Source: JALYXI01 sp963716685
GTDB taxonomy: Bacteria; Acidobacteriota; Terriglobia; Bryobacterales; Bryobacteraceae
NCBI GenBank assembly: GCA_963716685.1
Contig: CAVQTR010000003.1
Span: forward strand, 620,001 to 684,000
DNA length: 64,000 bases
Direction of reading: 5' to 3'
Part shown: positions 32,641 to 41,659 of the stretch, one piece after another
How positions within the stretch are numbered: position 1 is the stretch's first letter
Layout: each line of letters opens with the position of its first letter
Program-made: the position numbers and the translations under genes
Notes under the pieces: generated by a model
The model's database searches: none
What the model was told of the DNA's origin: nothing
The model's input: only the letters and a program-made list of their open reading frames with translations

Positions 32641-33528
32641 ATGGAAACGGCCCCTCTGCTGGACCGTCATTTTCTGGAAAAACTGGAACGCCTCACCATC
32701 CACTGGCAGAAGTCTTTTGCCGGTCTGGTAGGCGGGCATAATCCATCGCGGTTTGCCGGCGGCGGTCAGGAGTTTCTCGACCATCGCCAGTTCCACCACG
32801 GCGACGACCTGCGTGCGGTGAACTGGCGCGCTTACATGCGTCTGGACAAGATGTTCCTCAAGATGTTCCAGATCGAGCCGAGGGTACCCATCCGCATCCT
32901 TATTGATACCAGCGGTTCCATGAGCGCGGGCAACGGGGAGAAATTCGATTACGCGCGGCGTCTGGCCGCGGCACTTTGCTATGTCGGACTGGTGCGGCAT
33001 GACGCTGTCGCCGTCCATCCGTTTTCCAGTCATATCGGGGAGGGCATGCGGTGCGGCGGCGGACGGCACCGCTTCAGCCCGGTGATGAATTATTTCGAGC
33101 GCCTCGAGTGCTCGGGCAAAACCGATTTCACTGCAGTGGTGCGTGAGTTTATCTCCACCATCGCGCAGCGCGGCCTGCTGATCGTGATCTCGGATTTTCT
33201 GGATGATGCCGCGGGATGCGAACGAGCTGTCCAGTACCTTGCGGATTTCGGCCACGAAGTTTTCCTGATTCACTTGTGGAACGAAGAAGACCGCGTGCCG
33301 CCGTGGACGGGCGAGCTGGAACTGGAGGACGGCGAAACGCGACAGGTGGTAAAGCTGCAGTTCGACGAGGCGGCGCGCGACCGTTACACGGCATCCTTTG
33401 ATGCTTTTGCCGCGGGCATTCAGCAGCTGGCGATGCGCAACAACGGGAAATACGCCGGCGTCTCAACGGCGCTGCCGCTGGAAGATATCGTATTTGGGAC
33501 GCTGGTGCGCGCGCGAGGGATTGCCTGA
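32641..33528 (+). CDS. DUF58 domain protein (VWA-like, Bat system)
   Basis: A 295-residue protein of the DUF58 family, which usually works with a MoxR AAA+ ATPase and BatA/B proteins. The conserved DUF58 core can be read as HGDDLRAVNWRAYMRL, followed by a VWA-like segment with an intact metal-ion site, IDTSGSMSAG. The C-terminal half is mixed alpha/beta. It begins 82 nt from the divergent KaiC-like gene and its TGA overlaps the ATG of the next gene by 1 nt (TGATG). No MoxR gene accompanies it. In other bacteria the system has roles in envelope stress and oxygen tolerance. Confidence 0.87.
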   Translation: METAPLLDRHFLEKLERLTIHWQKSFAGLVGGHNPSRFAGGGQEFLDHRQFHHGDDLRAVNWRAYMRLDKMFLKMFQIEPRVPIRILIDTSGSMSAGNGEKFDYARRLAAALCYVGLVRHDAVAVHPFSSHIGEGMRCGGGRHRFSPVMNYFERLECSGKTDFTAVVREFISTIAQRGLLIVISDFLDDAAGCERAVQYLADFGHEVFLIHLWNEEDRVPPWTGELELEDGETRQVVKLQFDEAARDRYTASFDAFAAGIQQLAMRNNGKYAGVSTALPLEDIVFGTLVRARGIA

Positions 33529-35420
33529 TGTTTTTCGCCAACCTTGGCTTGGGCCAGTTCCTTGCGCTCTTTGGCGCGATTTCGGCAGTTTCCGTAGTTC
33601 TTTACCTGCTGGACCGCTCGCGGCGGCGCGTGGTGGTTTCGACGCTGCGGTTTTGGGTAGCGGCTGAACAGCCGACCGCAGTGGTCCGGCGCAGGCACAT
33701 TCAGCAGCCGGTTTCCCTTTTGCTGCAGCTGATTAGTATGCTGCTGCTTTTGCTGGCCATCGCGCAGCTTCGCCTGGGAAGCGATGGCGGACAGCCGAGG
33801 CGGCATGTGGTGATTCTCGAAACATCCGCTTGGATGAATGCGCGGGCTGGACGGCAGACTCTGATGGACCGGGCGCGCGACCGGGCCCGGGCATATGTGC
33901 GCGCGGTGCCGTCCGGGGATCTGGTGATGTTGGTGCGGGCCGACGCTCTGGCAACGCCCGCAACGGCTTTCGAAAGCAATCATCGCAAGGTGGAGGCGGC
34001 CATTGCGGACTCCGCGCCTTCGTCTACTTCGTTGAACCTGGATCAGGCGATGGCGTTTGCCCGCAAAGCGCAAAGTGGCACCGGAATCCGGGGAGAAGTG
34101 GTTTTTGTCGGATCCGGCCGTATTGCCGCGACGGATTCGGCGATCGAGTCACCGAAAAATCTGCGCGTTCTGCCCGTGGCCGATGCCATTGAGAATGCCG
34201 GCATCCGCAAGATCAGCGTGAAACGCTCTTCCACCGATCCGGGCGTCTGGAACGTTTACGTCTCCGTCCGCAATTACGGAACGCACGATCGCGGGGTGGG
34301 GCTGGCGGTGGCGGTGGCGGGCATGCCAGCGGGCTCGGAACGGCTCGCCATCCCGGCCGGATCCGAGCGGGAAGCTTCCTTCACCTTCCGTACCAAAGCC
34401 GCCGCGGTTCTGCGGGCCCGGCTGATTCCCGGAGACGCTTTTCCGGATGACGACCGCGCCTCGCTCCAGCTGCCCGCGCTCGAAACCCTGCCGGTGGCGG
34501 TCTACTCCGGCGAGCCAGAACTTCTGCGGCCCCTCATCGAAGCCAACCCGGCGGTGGCCGCCAGCTTCCGGCCAGTCGCACAGTATCGAAACAACGACAA
34601 CGGGCTGGTGATTCTTGATCGGTTCCGTCCGGCTGCGCGTCCCGAGGCAAACACGATCTGGATCGACCCGCCGCCCGCGAATCCACCGATCCCGATCCGC
34701 TCGCGCGTGACTAACCCGGAATCCATTCGCTGGACATCCGACCCGACGCTTGGCGCCGGTCTGCGAACCCGCGACATTCGGCTGGCGGCTTCGTCGGTGT
34801 TCACGACGGCGCCCGGAGATATCAAAGTAGCCGAAGTGGATTCGGGCCCGATTATTGTGGCGCGCCCGGGAGCCCGCAAAATGGTGGTTTTGGGATTCCA
34901 TCCTTCGCTCTCCGCCATGCGCTATGAACTGGCGACGCCTCTGCTGTTCGCCAACATTCTGCGCTGGATCGCGCCGGATATCTTTCGCTCGCAGGAAATC
35001 AGCGCACAGCCGGTGGGTACGGTGAATGTCGCGCTGGAAGCGGACGTTCCCGCGTCCAGCGTTCACGTGACGCGCGAGGATGGCACCCCGATTCCTTTCA
35101 CGGTGGAAGGCCGTTCGCTGCATTTCTTCTCCGGCGCACCGGGAACTGCCAGAGTAACTGTGGGCGACCGCGAATCGGTGTATTCTCTGAATCTTCCCGA
35201 TCTTGGAGAGGCGCGGTGGCAGCCCCCGCAGAGCGCCCGCCGCGGCCTCCCGACCTTTCGCGAAAACGCCGCCAGTTCGCGCGATCTGTGGCAGATTTTC
35301 GCCATCCTGGGCGGGGCCGGGCTCCTGCTTGAGTGGCTTCTGTTCGGGCGCTTTAGCCGCCTGGCCGGACACGCCCGCAACCTGCTGAAGTGGCCCGCGT
35401 CCCTTAGGAAAGCATCATGA
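33528..35420 (+). CDS. BatA-like aerotolerance protein with degenerate VWA site
   Basis: A 630-residue membrane protein. The N-terminal ~75 residues match the BatA domain (PF07584): a helix LALFGAISAVSVVLYLLDRS, a basic RRRHIQQPVS loop and a second helix LLLQLISMLLLLLAIAQLRL. A VWA-like domain follows, but its metal site reads ETSAWM from E98 instead of DxSxS, so it may not bind metal. The C-terminus has another membrane helix (WQIFAILGGAGLLLEWLLFG). It overlaps the upstream DUF58 gene by 1 nt and the next VWA gene by 4 nt (ATGA). It probably assembles with those proteins at the inner membrane. Confidence 0.84.
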   Translation: MFFANLGLGQFLALFGAISAVSVVLYLLDRSRRRVVVSTLRFWVAAEQPTAVVRRRHIQQPVSLLLQLISMLLLLLAIAQLRLGSDGGQPRRHVVILETSAWMNARAGRQTLMDRARDRARAYVRAVPSGDLVMLVRADALATPATAFESNHRKVEAAIADSAPSSTSLNLDQAMAFARKAQSGTGIRGEVVFVGSGRIAATDSAIESPKNLRVLPVADAIENAGIRKISVKRSSTDPGVWNVYVSVRNYGTHDRGVGLAVAVAGMPAGSERLAIPAGSEREASFTFRTKAAAVLRARLIPGDAFPDDDRASLQLPALETLPVAVYSGEPELLRPLIEANPAVAASFRPVAQYRNNDNGLVILDRFRPAARPEANTIWIDPPPANPPIPIRSRVTNPESIRWTSDPTLGAGLRTRDIRLAASSVFTTAPGDIKVAEVDSGPIIVARPGARKMVVLGFHPSLSAMRYELATPLLFANILRWIAPDIFRSQEISAQPVGTVNVALEADVPASSVHVTREDGTPIPFTVEGRSLHFFSGAPGTARVTVGDRESVYSLNLPDLGEARWQPPQSARRGLPTFRENAASSRDLWQIFAILGGAGLLLEWLLFGRFSRLAGHARNLLKWPASLRKAS

Positions 35421-37957
35421 GTTTTGCGCGCGCGTGGGTTCTGGTTTTGGCTCTCGCCCCTCTGGCGTGGGCCGCGTTCGAGTGGCGCACTTCGTCGCGC
35501 CGCATTGCCTTGGTTCTGAAGGCGCTTGCCTTGGTTTGCATCGCAATCGCTCTCTCCGAACCACGCCTAAACTTCAGCGACACCAAGGTGGCGGTCGCCG
35601 CACTGGTGGATAGCTCGGCAAGCGTCTCGGCCGCCGATCTTACGAATGCTTCGAACCTGGTGGATCGCATGGAAGCAAAACGATCTTCCAACTATCTGCA
35701 GGTGATCCCGTTCGCGCGTTCCACGCGCAGCCCATTGGTTACGGAACATGTCCGGTCGTGGACCATCGCGCAGACGCGTGGGGATGCCGGCCACGGTACC
35801 AATCTGGAGAGCGCCATCCGCGACGCAGTGGCCGGGCTGCCTTCCGGCATGCTGCACCGCGTCGCACTGATTTCCGATGGCCATGAAAATCTGGGCAGCG
35901 TGACGCGCGCTACGTGGCAGGCACAGCAACTGGGCATCCCGATCGATACATTTGCGATGACCGGGCGTCCGCAGCCAAACCTTCGCGCGGACTCGGTTTC
36001 TCTGCCGGCGGAGGTCTTCAGCGGTGAGCGTTTCCCCATCGACCTCACAGTCACGGCGCCCCGCAAGACTGCCGCGAGCGTTGAGCTGATGGCGGAAGGA
36101 AAGAAAATCGGGACGAGCTCTGTCGAACTGCAGGAGGGGCAGAACCGTTTTCGGGTGCGTACCAGCCTGACGGCAATTGGAGCAGTGGATCTGGCCGGTT
36201 CAATCAGCGCGCCGGGGCTGGGGGACACGCGTTTTGAGCAGGCGGTGACGGTCCGCCGCCCGCATGTGCTGCTGCTTTCGCAGGATCCGGCGGGCTCCGA
36301 AGGCCACCTGGTGCAGGTTCTGAACGCGAACCAGTTCGATGTCGAGCAGACCCCGAACAATCTTCCGGCGAAACTGGATACTTACCAGATGCTGGTCTTC
36401 AACAACTGGGACATGGAGGCCGTGCCGCCTTCGGATAAAAACCGGATTGAGCAGTTCGAGCAGCAGGGTGGCGGCGTTCTGTGGATAGCCGGTGAGAAGA
36501 ACGTTTACGTGGAGAAGAAGCCGGGCACACCGGAAGATGCGCTGGAGCGCGCGTTCCCGGCTAAGCTCGCGCCACCGCGTTCACCCGAAGGGACATGTGT
36601 CGTTCTGATCATCGACAAGTCTTCCTCCATGGAAGGCAAGAAGATGGAGCTCGCTCGTTTGGCTTCGATTGGCGTAATCAATAATCTCCGGCCGATCGAT
36701 ACGGTCGGCATCCTGATTTTTGACAACTCGTTCCAGTGGGCCGTGCCAATCCGCAAGGCTGAGGATAAATCGCTGATTGAGCGACTCATCGCCGGCATCA
36801 CGCCGGACGGGGGCACGCAGATCGCGCCGGCTCTGGCGGAGGCGTATCACAAAGTGGCGGCGGTGAACGCCGTTTACAAACACATCGTGCTGCTGACGGA
36901 TGGAATTTCGGAGGAAGGCGACAGCATGGGCCTTTCGCGCGAAGCCGCGGCGAACAAGGTTACGATTTCTACGGTGGGGCTCGGTCAGGATGTAAACCGG
37001 GCTTATCTGGAAAAGGTAGCGTCGTTTGCCAAGGGCAAGTCGTATTTCCTCAACGATCCTACGGGCCTCGAGCAGATCCTGCTGAAGGACGTCCAGGAGC
37101 ACACTGGAACTACGGCAGTAGAGAAATCGACGAAGGTGGGGATCGTTCAAAAAGCCGAGCTTCTGGAAGGTGTCGGGATGGATGCGGCGCCGCCGCTTCT
37201 GGGGTACGTCCGGTTCGTGACGAAGCCCAGCGCGAACGAGGTTCTCGACATCGACCAGATGACGGGTGAGAAGAAGGATCCGTTATTTGTGCGATGGCAG
37301 TATGGCCTGGGGCGCGCCGCGGTTTTCGCTTCCGATGCCAAGGGCCGATGGGCCACGAACTGGGTCACGTGGCCGGGCTTCGACAAGTTTTGGACGAACG
37401 TGTTCCGCGATCTGCTTCCGCATGCGCCTATGACCGAGGCCACAGCTTCGTTCGACGACGCGAGCGGTGAGCTGGTGGTGAATTATCATCTGGGCGAACA
37501 CATTGACGATCCCGCCAAAGTACCGGACATTTTCGTCATCGGCCCCAACAATTTCCGGAAGGCGATGAAGGTGACCAAGCTGGGCGCCGGCATCTACCGG
37601 GCTGCCGTTCCGGTGGGCGCCAACGAAGGACTGTTTCGGATCCGGCCGGTGGAAGAGAGCCGCGCATTTCCGGAAGTTGGCCTCTACCGACAGGAAACCG
37701 AGCTGCTGGACCATGGCGCCAACAACTTCCTGCTGAAGCAGATTGCCGAAAGCACGGGCGGGCACTATTACCCGAGCCTGTCTTCGGCGAACGCCGCGCA
37801 GGTTTTCGATGCGGGCGGTCGTTCTGTTCCCGGCAGCCTCCAACTCTGGCCGGGACTGCTGGCTCTGGCGATTCTGCTCAATCTGGCCGAGTTAATTCTG
37901 CGCAAGTGGAAGGGTCTTCTGGAAGCGTTGCATGTGCGCCAGTTCGCCACATCGTGA
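35417..37957 (+). CDS. Large membrane-anchored VWA protein with two MIDAS-like sites
   Basis: An 846-residue protein with an N-terminal pair of membrane helices (SFARAWVLVLALAPLAWAAF and LVLKALALVCIAIAL), a first VWA-like motif VDSSASVS at D65, a glutamine-amidotransferase-like middle region (VLLLSQDPAGSEGHLVQVLN, QGGGVLWIAGEKN), and a second classic VWA domain with DKSSSM at D400 and LLTDGISEEGD. A C-terminal helix (LWPGLLALAILLNLAELILR) precedes a short cytoplasmic tail. The start overlaps the BatA-like gene by 4 nt and its stop overlaps the next gene's GTG by 4 nt. It is likely the core component of the operon. Confidence 0.86.
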   Translation: MSFARAWVLVLALAPLAWAAFEWRTSSRRIALVLKALALVCIAIALSEPRLNFSDTKVAVAALVDSSASVSAADLTNASNLVDRMEAKRSSNYLQVIPFARSTRSPLVTEHVRSWTIAQTRGDAGHGTNLESAIRDAVAGLPSGMLHRVALISDGHENLGSVTRATWQAQQLGIPIDTFAMTGRPQPNLRADSVSLPAEVFSGERFPIDLTVTAPRKTAASVELMAEGKKIGTSSVELQEGQNRFRVRTSLTAIGAVDLAGSISAPGLGDTRFEQAVTVRRPHVLLLSQDPAGSEGHLVQVLNANQFDVEQTPNNLPAKLDTYQMLVFNNWDMEAVPPSDKNRIEQFEQQGGGVLWIAGEKNVYVEKKPGTPEDALERAFPAKLAPPRSPEGTCVVLIIDKSSSMEGKKMELARLASIGVINNLRPIDTVGILIFDNSFQWAVPIRKAEDKSLIERLIAGITPDGGTQIAPALAEAYHKVAAVNAVYKHIVLLTDGISEEGDSMGLSREAAANKVTISTVGLGQDVNRAYLEKVASFAKGKSYFLNDPTGLEQILLKDVQEHTGTTAVEKSTKVGIVQKAELLEGVGMDAAPPLLGYVRFVTKPSANEVLDIDQMTGEKKDPLFVRWQYGLGRAAVFASDAKGRWATNWVTWPGFDKFWTNVFRDLLPHAPMTEATASFDDASGELVVNYHLGEHIDDPAKVPDIFVIGPNNFRKAMKVTKLGAGIYRAAVPVGANEGLFRIRPVEESRAFPEVGLYRQETELLDHGANNFLLKQIAESTGGHYYPSLSSANAAQVFDAGGRSVPGSLQLWPGLLALAILLNLAELILRKWKGLLEALHVRQFATS

Positions 37958-38472
37958 TCCGGGCAGCCGCCATCCTGTTTCTGCTCGCCGCACCCAGCCT
38001 TGACCGCAAGTTCGCTCAAATCGAAAGCAACCGGCTCAAACCGGGTACTCGCATCGTGATGACGCGGGCCGAATGGAACGCATGGATTGCCGGTGAGCTT
38101 CCGCCTGGCGTCCGCAATGCGAAGGTGGACCTCGGCTCAAACCGCATCACGGCTTCGGCGGATATCGACTTCCTCAAGGCTGACCGGGCGGCTGGCAACT
38201 CGCCCAACTGGTTTCTCTCCTCGATCCTGCAGGGTGAGCGTCCGGTCACCGTTACGGTGCGCCTGCAATCTTCTGTCGGCCGCGCTCGTGTTGACGTGGA
38301 ACGGCTGCAGGTGGCTGGGGTCGCCATCGAAGGCCGCGCTCTGGATTTCCTGATTCAGCAGTACGTGATACCGAATTACCCGGATGCGAGGGTGAGCCAG
38401 TGGTTTCCGCTCCGTTATCGCATCGACCGCTTGGAAATTCAGCCCGGCGTGGTAACTGTGGTCATTCGATGA
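37954..38472 (+). CDS. Small exported protein, fourth gene of the Bat-like operon
   Basis: From GTG 37954 the protein is 172 residues, with a signal peptide (VIRAAAILFLLAAPSLD). The mature part is beta-rich (RITASADIDFLKA, RPVTVTVRLQSSVGRARVDV) and ends with RYRIDRLEIQPGVVTVVIR. It looks like a lipid-binding or structural beta-sheet protein (LmeA/DUF2993-like is one guess), but I cannot assign a family. The GTG overlaps the TGA of the VWA gene and the stop overlaps the ATG of the dipeptidase gene (ATGA), so expression is coupled. A longer frame starts at 37906 inside the VWA gene and is rejected. Confidence 0.75.
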   Translation: MIRAAAILFLLAAPSLDRKFAQIESNRLKPGTRIVMTRAEWNAWIAGELPPGVRNAKVDLGSNRITASADIDFLKADRAAGNSPNWFLSSILQGERPVTVTVRLQSSVGRARVDVERLQVAGVAIEGRALDFLIQQYVIPNYPDARVSQWFPLRYRIDRLEIQPGVVTVVIR

Positions 38473-39314
38473 TTTTGCTGTTTCTGGTAATCTGCGCTGC
38501 TGTTCCGCCAGCCTGGCTCGACGTGATCGGCGAATACGGGGACAAGCCTCAGCTGATCTATGTTCTGGAGAAGGATGGCAAGCTGATGAAGCTTGAGAAT
38601 TCCACGTACCGCGAGATCACGCTGGCGGAAGCGCGGGCCATCCGCGCGTCTCATCATCTGAACACGCCGGCAACCGGCAGCGGTACCTTTCGCGTGACTC
38701 CGCTCCGTCCCGTGGAAGAGCTGCGCCGCGAAGCACTGGCCGCCACCCCGCCAAAGGACACGGGCGATTTCCGGCGGTCAGACCTGGTAGAACCTTCCAA
38801 ACTGGACGGCACGATCCGGCTGGACATCCGCTACGCGACACGGAACAACTTTCTGAGCACGCCTATGTATGCCGAAGCACGGGCGTTGCTGCAGCGGCCG
38901 GCGGCAGAAGCGCTGGTGCGCGTTTCGCATGGAATTCACGCGGACGGCTACGGCATTTTGATTCACGATGCCTGGAGGCCGTGGTACGTGACCAAAATAT
39001 TCTGGGATGCGGTGCCGGCGGAAGACCATACGTTCGTTGCCGACCCGCAAAAGGGTTCGCGCCACAACCGCGGCTGCGCAGTGGATTTGACGCTCTACGA
39101 TCTGCAAACAAAAAAGCCGGTCGAAATGACCGGCGGTTATGACGAGATGTCTGACCGTTCCTACCCCGATTACCCGGGCGGTACCAGCGACCAGCGCCGG
39201 CACCGCGACTACTTACGCAGGGCAATGGAAGCAGAAGGGTTCACGGTCAACGAGGCGGAGTGGTGGCACTTCGACTACAAAGACTGGCCCCACTACGCCA
39301 TCGTCAACCACTAA
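38469..39314 (+). CDS. D-alanyl-D-alanine dipeptidase (VanX-like, peptidase M15D)
   Basis: From ATG 38469 the protein is 281 residues with a signal-like N-terminus (ILLFLVICAAVPPAWL). The M15 zinc site reads SRHNRGCAVDLTLYD and EWWHFDYKDW, with the catalytic Glu in NEAEWW. The enzyme hydrolyses D-Ala-D-Ala, either for recycling peptidoglycan precursors or, in glycopeptide resistance, for removing the drug target. A region of about 85 residues precedes the catalytic domain and is not typical. No vanH, vanA, vanS or vanR gene is nearby, so resistance is not implied. It overlaps the preceding gene by 4 nt. Confidence 0.88.
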   Translation: MILLFLVICAAVPPAWLDVIGEYGDKPQLIYVLEKDGKLMKLENSTYREITLAEARAIRASHHLNTPATGSGTFRVTPLRPVEELRREALAATPPKDTGDFRRSDLVEPSKLDGTIRLDIRYATRNNFLSTPMYAEARALLQRPAAEALVRVSHGIHADGYGILIHDAWRPWYVTKIFWDAVPAEDHTFVADPQKGSRHNRGCAVDLTLYDLQTKKPVEMTGGYDEMSDRSYPDYPGGTSDQRRHRDYLRRAMEAEGFTVNEAEWWHFDYKDWPHYAIVNH

Positions 39315-39320
39315 AGCTCC

Positions 39321-39887
39321 TTACTTATTGCCTGCCCGTTTGGATTTGGTGGGAGCGACGGGTTCGTCTTCCTCTTCTTCTTCCTCATCCTCTTCGGCGC
39401 CTTCGCTGGCTTCTTCCATCAAACGCGCCGCGATTTCCGTCAGCTTCTTATCGGTCTCCGCTTCCTCTTCCTCGGTTTCACGAAGCAGGTCGGCGACTTC
39501 CTGATTGCCAATCTGTTCGGCAATGGTGCGCACCGTGCCGTAGCCGGAGATTTCGTAGTGTTCCACCTTCTGCCCAGCGGCGATCAGCATCAGGTCCTTG
39601 ATGGGTCCTTCCGCGTCTTCACCGATAATTTCGGAGCCTTCCTCGATGAGGCCTTTCATGGCCGCACACGGCTTGCTCTTCGGTTTCACACCCAGCTGAC
39701 CGAAAACCTCCTCAAGGCGGGCTACCTGACCCTTGGTTTGCTCGAGGTGCTCGGTAAACGCATCTTTCAGTTCCTGGTCCGAAGCAGCCTTGGCCATCTT
39801 CGGCAATGCCTTGGTCAGCTGCTTTTCGGCATCGTACAGATCTTTTATTTGTTCTTCCAGAAGCTTGTCTAAAGTTTCGATTGGCAT
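39321..39887 (-). CDS. YciE/YciF ferritin-like protein (DUF892)
   Basis: A 188-residue protein whose first ~150 residues match DUF892 (MPIETLDKLLEEQIKDLYDA, ALPKMAKAASDQELKDAFTE, VEHYEISGYGTVRTIAEQIG). These four-helix proteins resemble ferritins and are induced by osmotic or oxidative stress. The C-terminal 25 residues are a run of Glu/Asp (EDEEEEEEDE) followed by a Lys/Arg end, likely flexible. The gene converges on the dipeptidase gene with 6 nt between the two stops. Upstream is the NADH dehydrogenase gene on the same strand. Confidence 0.88.
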   Translation of the reverse strand: MPIETLDKLLEEQIKDLYDAEKQLTKALPKMAKAASDQELKDAFTEHLEQTKGQVARLEEVFGQLGVKPKSKPCAAMKGLIEEGSEIIGEDAEGPIKDLMLIAAGQKVEHYEISGYGTVRTIAEQIGNQEVADLLRETEEEEAETDKKLTEIAARLMEEASEGAEEDEEEEEEDEPVAPTKSKRAGNK

Positions 39888-39947
39888 ATCAACTCCCGTG
39901 CGCGTAGAAGCAACAAACGTGCCAACGCCCCAAGAGGAATGTACGAA

Positions 39948-41252
39948 TTAAACCTTGGCCGGCTCGATCTCCCGCTGGGTCCCCGTGATGAGCCGCGCGC
40001 CGCGGTTCATGGTGACATATGCGTACACCCACTGGATCATTACGACAATCCGATTCTGAAAGCCCACCAGATAAAGCAAGTGAACGAACAGCCAGAGGAG
40101 CCACGCCAAGGTACCGCCAAAGTGAAGTTTGCCGATCTCCGCAACGGCAGCCGCCCGCCCGATTGTCGCCATGTTGCCTTTGTCCCAGTAATGAAACGGC
40201 TTGCCATAAGTCTCATTGCGAACGCGCTTCTCCACCACCTTCGCAACGTATGAGCCCATTTGGATGCCAACCTGCGCGACGCCAGGAAGCGTCTTGCCCT
40301 TCTCTGTAAAATTAGCCAGATCGCCGATGACGAAAATTTCGGAATGGCCGCGCAGGGAGCAATCCGGCTCGACTTTTACGCGTCCGCTTTTGTCCGCCTC
40401 GGCGCCGGTCTTCTCGGCCAGTAACTTTCCGAGCGGCGAGGCTTTCACTCCCGCCCCCCAGATTACGGTGCGGGAATCAATCCGTTTGATATCGTCGCCA
40501 GCCTTGACCGTGACGCCTTCTTCATCGATTCCGGTGACCATGGCGTGGGTCAGAGTGCGTACGCCCAGCTTGTGCAGCTGATCTTCGGCACTCTGAGAGA
40601 GATCTTCCGGATAGCTGCTGAGCAGCCGCATGGTGCCTTCCACGAGAAGAACCTGAGAGTCGCGCGGATTGATGGACCGGAAATCGCCCTCCAGGATGTC
40701 GCGAGCGATCTCTGAAATAGCGCCCGCCATCTCCACACCGGTGGCGCCCCCGCCGATGATCACGAACGTCAGGTAAGCCCGGCGCTTCGCGGGGTCGGCA
40801 GCCCGCTCCGCATTCTCAAACGCGATCAGAATGCGGCGCCGAATCTCCGTGGCGTTTTCGACGCTCTTCAGACCCGGCGCGAGCGGCGCCCATTCGGGGT
40901 GGTTGAAGTAGTTGTCGGTGGATCCTGCCGCGACGATCAAAGTATCGTAAGGGACTTCCGCTCCGTCCGCCAAAATGACCTTGCGCGCGGTCACATCGAT
41001 GTCGGTCACCTCGCCCAGCAGGACGCGGGTGTTCTTGTTGCGTCGCAGCACCACGCGGATCGGCGCGGCAATTTCACCCGGCGACAGCGCGCCCGTCGCC
41101 ACCTGGTATAGAAGCGGCTGGAACAGGTGAAAATTCCGCCGATCGATCACCGTGACGTCGGCGTCCACACGCTTCAGAGCCTTGGCTGCGTTCAGACCGC
41201 CAAAGCCGCCGCCGATGATCACTACCTGATGTCTCACAGCTTCAGTGTGCAT
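39948..41252 (-). CDS. ndh: Type II NADH:quinone oxidoreductase
   Basis: A protein of 434 residues from ATG 41252, starting MHTEAVRHQVVIIGGGFGGL. Two dinucleotide-binding motifs are present (IIGGGFGGLNAAKALKR and VIIGGGATGVEMAGAISEI). The NDH-2 C-terminal segment VAQVGIQMGSYVAKVVEKR and a membrane-binding helix (FHYWDKGNMATIGRAAAVAE, then LAWLLWLFVHLLYLVGF) follow. It oxidises NADH and reduces quinone without pumping protons. The longer frame start at 41267 would overlap the divergent gene, so 41252 is preferred. The two genes are separated by 14 nt and share a compact promoter region. Confidence 0.9.
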   Translation of the reverse strand: MHTEAVRHQVVIIGGGFGGLNAAKALKRVDADVTVIDRRNFHLFQPLLYQVATGALSPGEIAAPIRVVLRRNKNTRVLLGEVTDIDVTARKVILADGAEVPYDTLIVAAGSTDNYFNHPEWAPLAPGLKSVENATEIRRRILIAFENAERAADPAKRRAYLTFVIIGGGATGVEMAGAISEIARDILEGDFRSINPRDSQVLLVEGTMRLLSSYPEDLSQSAEDQLHKLGVRTLTHAMVTGIDEEGVTVKAGDDIKRIDSRTVIWGAGVKASPLGKLLAEKTGAEADKSGRVKVEPDCSLRGHSEIFVIGDLANFTEKGKTLPGVAQVGIQMGSYVAKVVEKRVRNETYGKPFHYWDKGNMATIGRAAAVAEIGKLHFGGTLAWLLWLFVHLLYLVGFQNRIVVMIQWVYAYVTMNRGARLITGTQREIEPAKV

Positions 41253-41266
41253 TATGATGGGAACCA

Positions 41267-41659
41267 ATGGGACAGTTTACGCGCCGCGCGCATCGCCTCT
41301 TCGATATCTATCTGATTATTTTGCTATCGCTCGCGCCGATTCTGTTCGGCTTCAGCGAAACGCCATCGACGATTATCTGGATACTCTGCGCGGCACACTT
41401 TGTCCTTACCGTATTGATTCGCGTCATTCCGTTTCCGGTGCATGGCATGATCGAGCTTTGTGTGGCATTGATCTCGCCGTTTGTTCCCGGAACTTTCGGG
41501 TTCTGGCACGACCAGAATGCGGCGCACTTCTTCATCGGCCTGGGATTCGGCTTGTTTGTGCTCTGGCTGGTTACGGACTACCGCATGGAAACCCGCGTTT
41601 GGAATAAAGAAGCTCACCTGGATCTCGGCGTAGACGTGACTTCGCAGCACGTCCACTAA
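41267..41659 (+). CDS. Small four-helix membrane protein
   Basis: A 130-residue protein with four predicted membrane segments: FDIYLIILLSLAPILFGF, TIIWILCAAHFVLTVLIRVI, HGMIELCVALISPFVPG and FFIGLGFGLFVLWLVTDY. It ends with a soluble His-containing tail. I do not recognise a named family; SPW-repeat-like proteins are a weak possibility. It starts 14 nt from the divergent ndh gene and its stop directly precedes the moeA GTG, so it is probably co-transcribed with moeA and the downstream VWA gene. Confidence 0.75.
   Translation: MGQFTRRAHRLFDIYLIILLSLAPILFGFSETPSTIIWILCAAHFVLTVLIRVIPFPVHGMIELCVALISPFVPGTFGFWHDQNAAHFFIGLGFGLFVLWLVTDYRMETRVWNKEAHLDLGVDVTSQHVH

Noticed and set aside
38469..39314. 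Vancomycin-resistance cluster around the VanX-like gene
   Set aside because: There are no vanH, vanA-type ligase, vanS or vanR genes nearby, and the dipeptidase is embedded in a Bat-like operon.
39360..39420. A CTTCTTCCT-type microsatellite
   Set aside because: It encodes the Glu/Asp-rich tail of the DUF892 protein on the minus strand.
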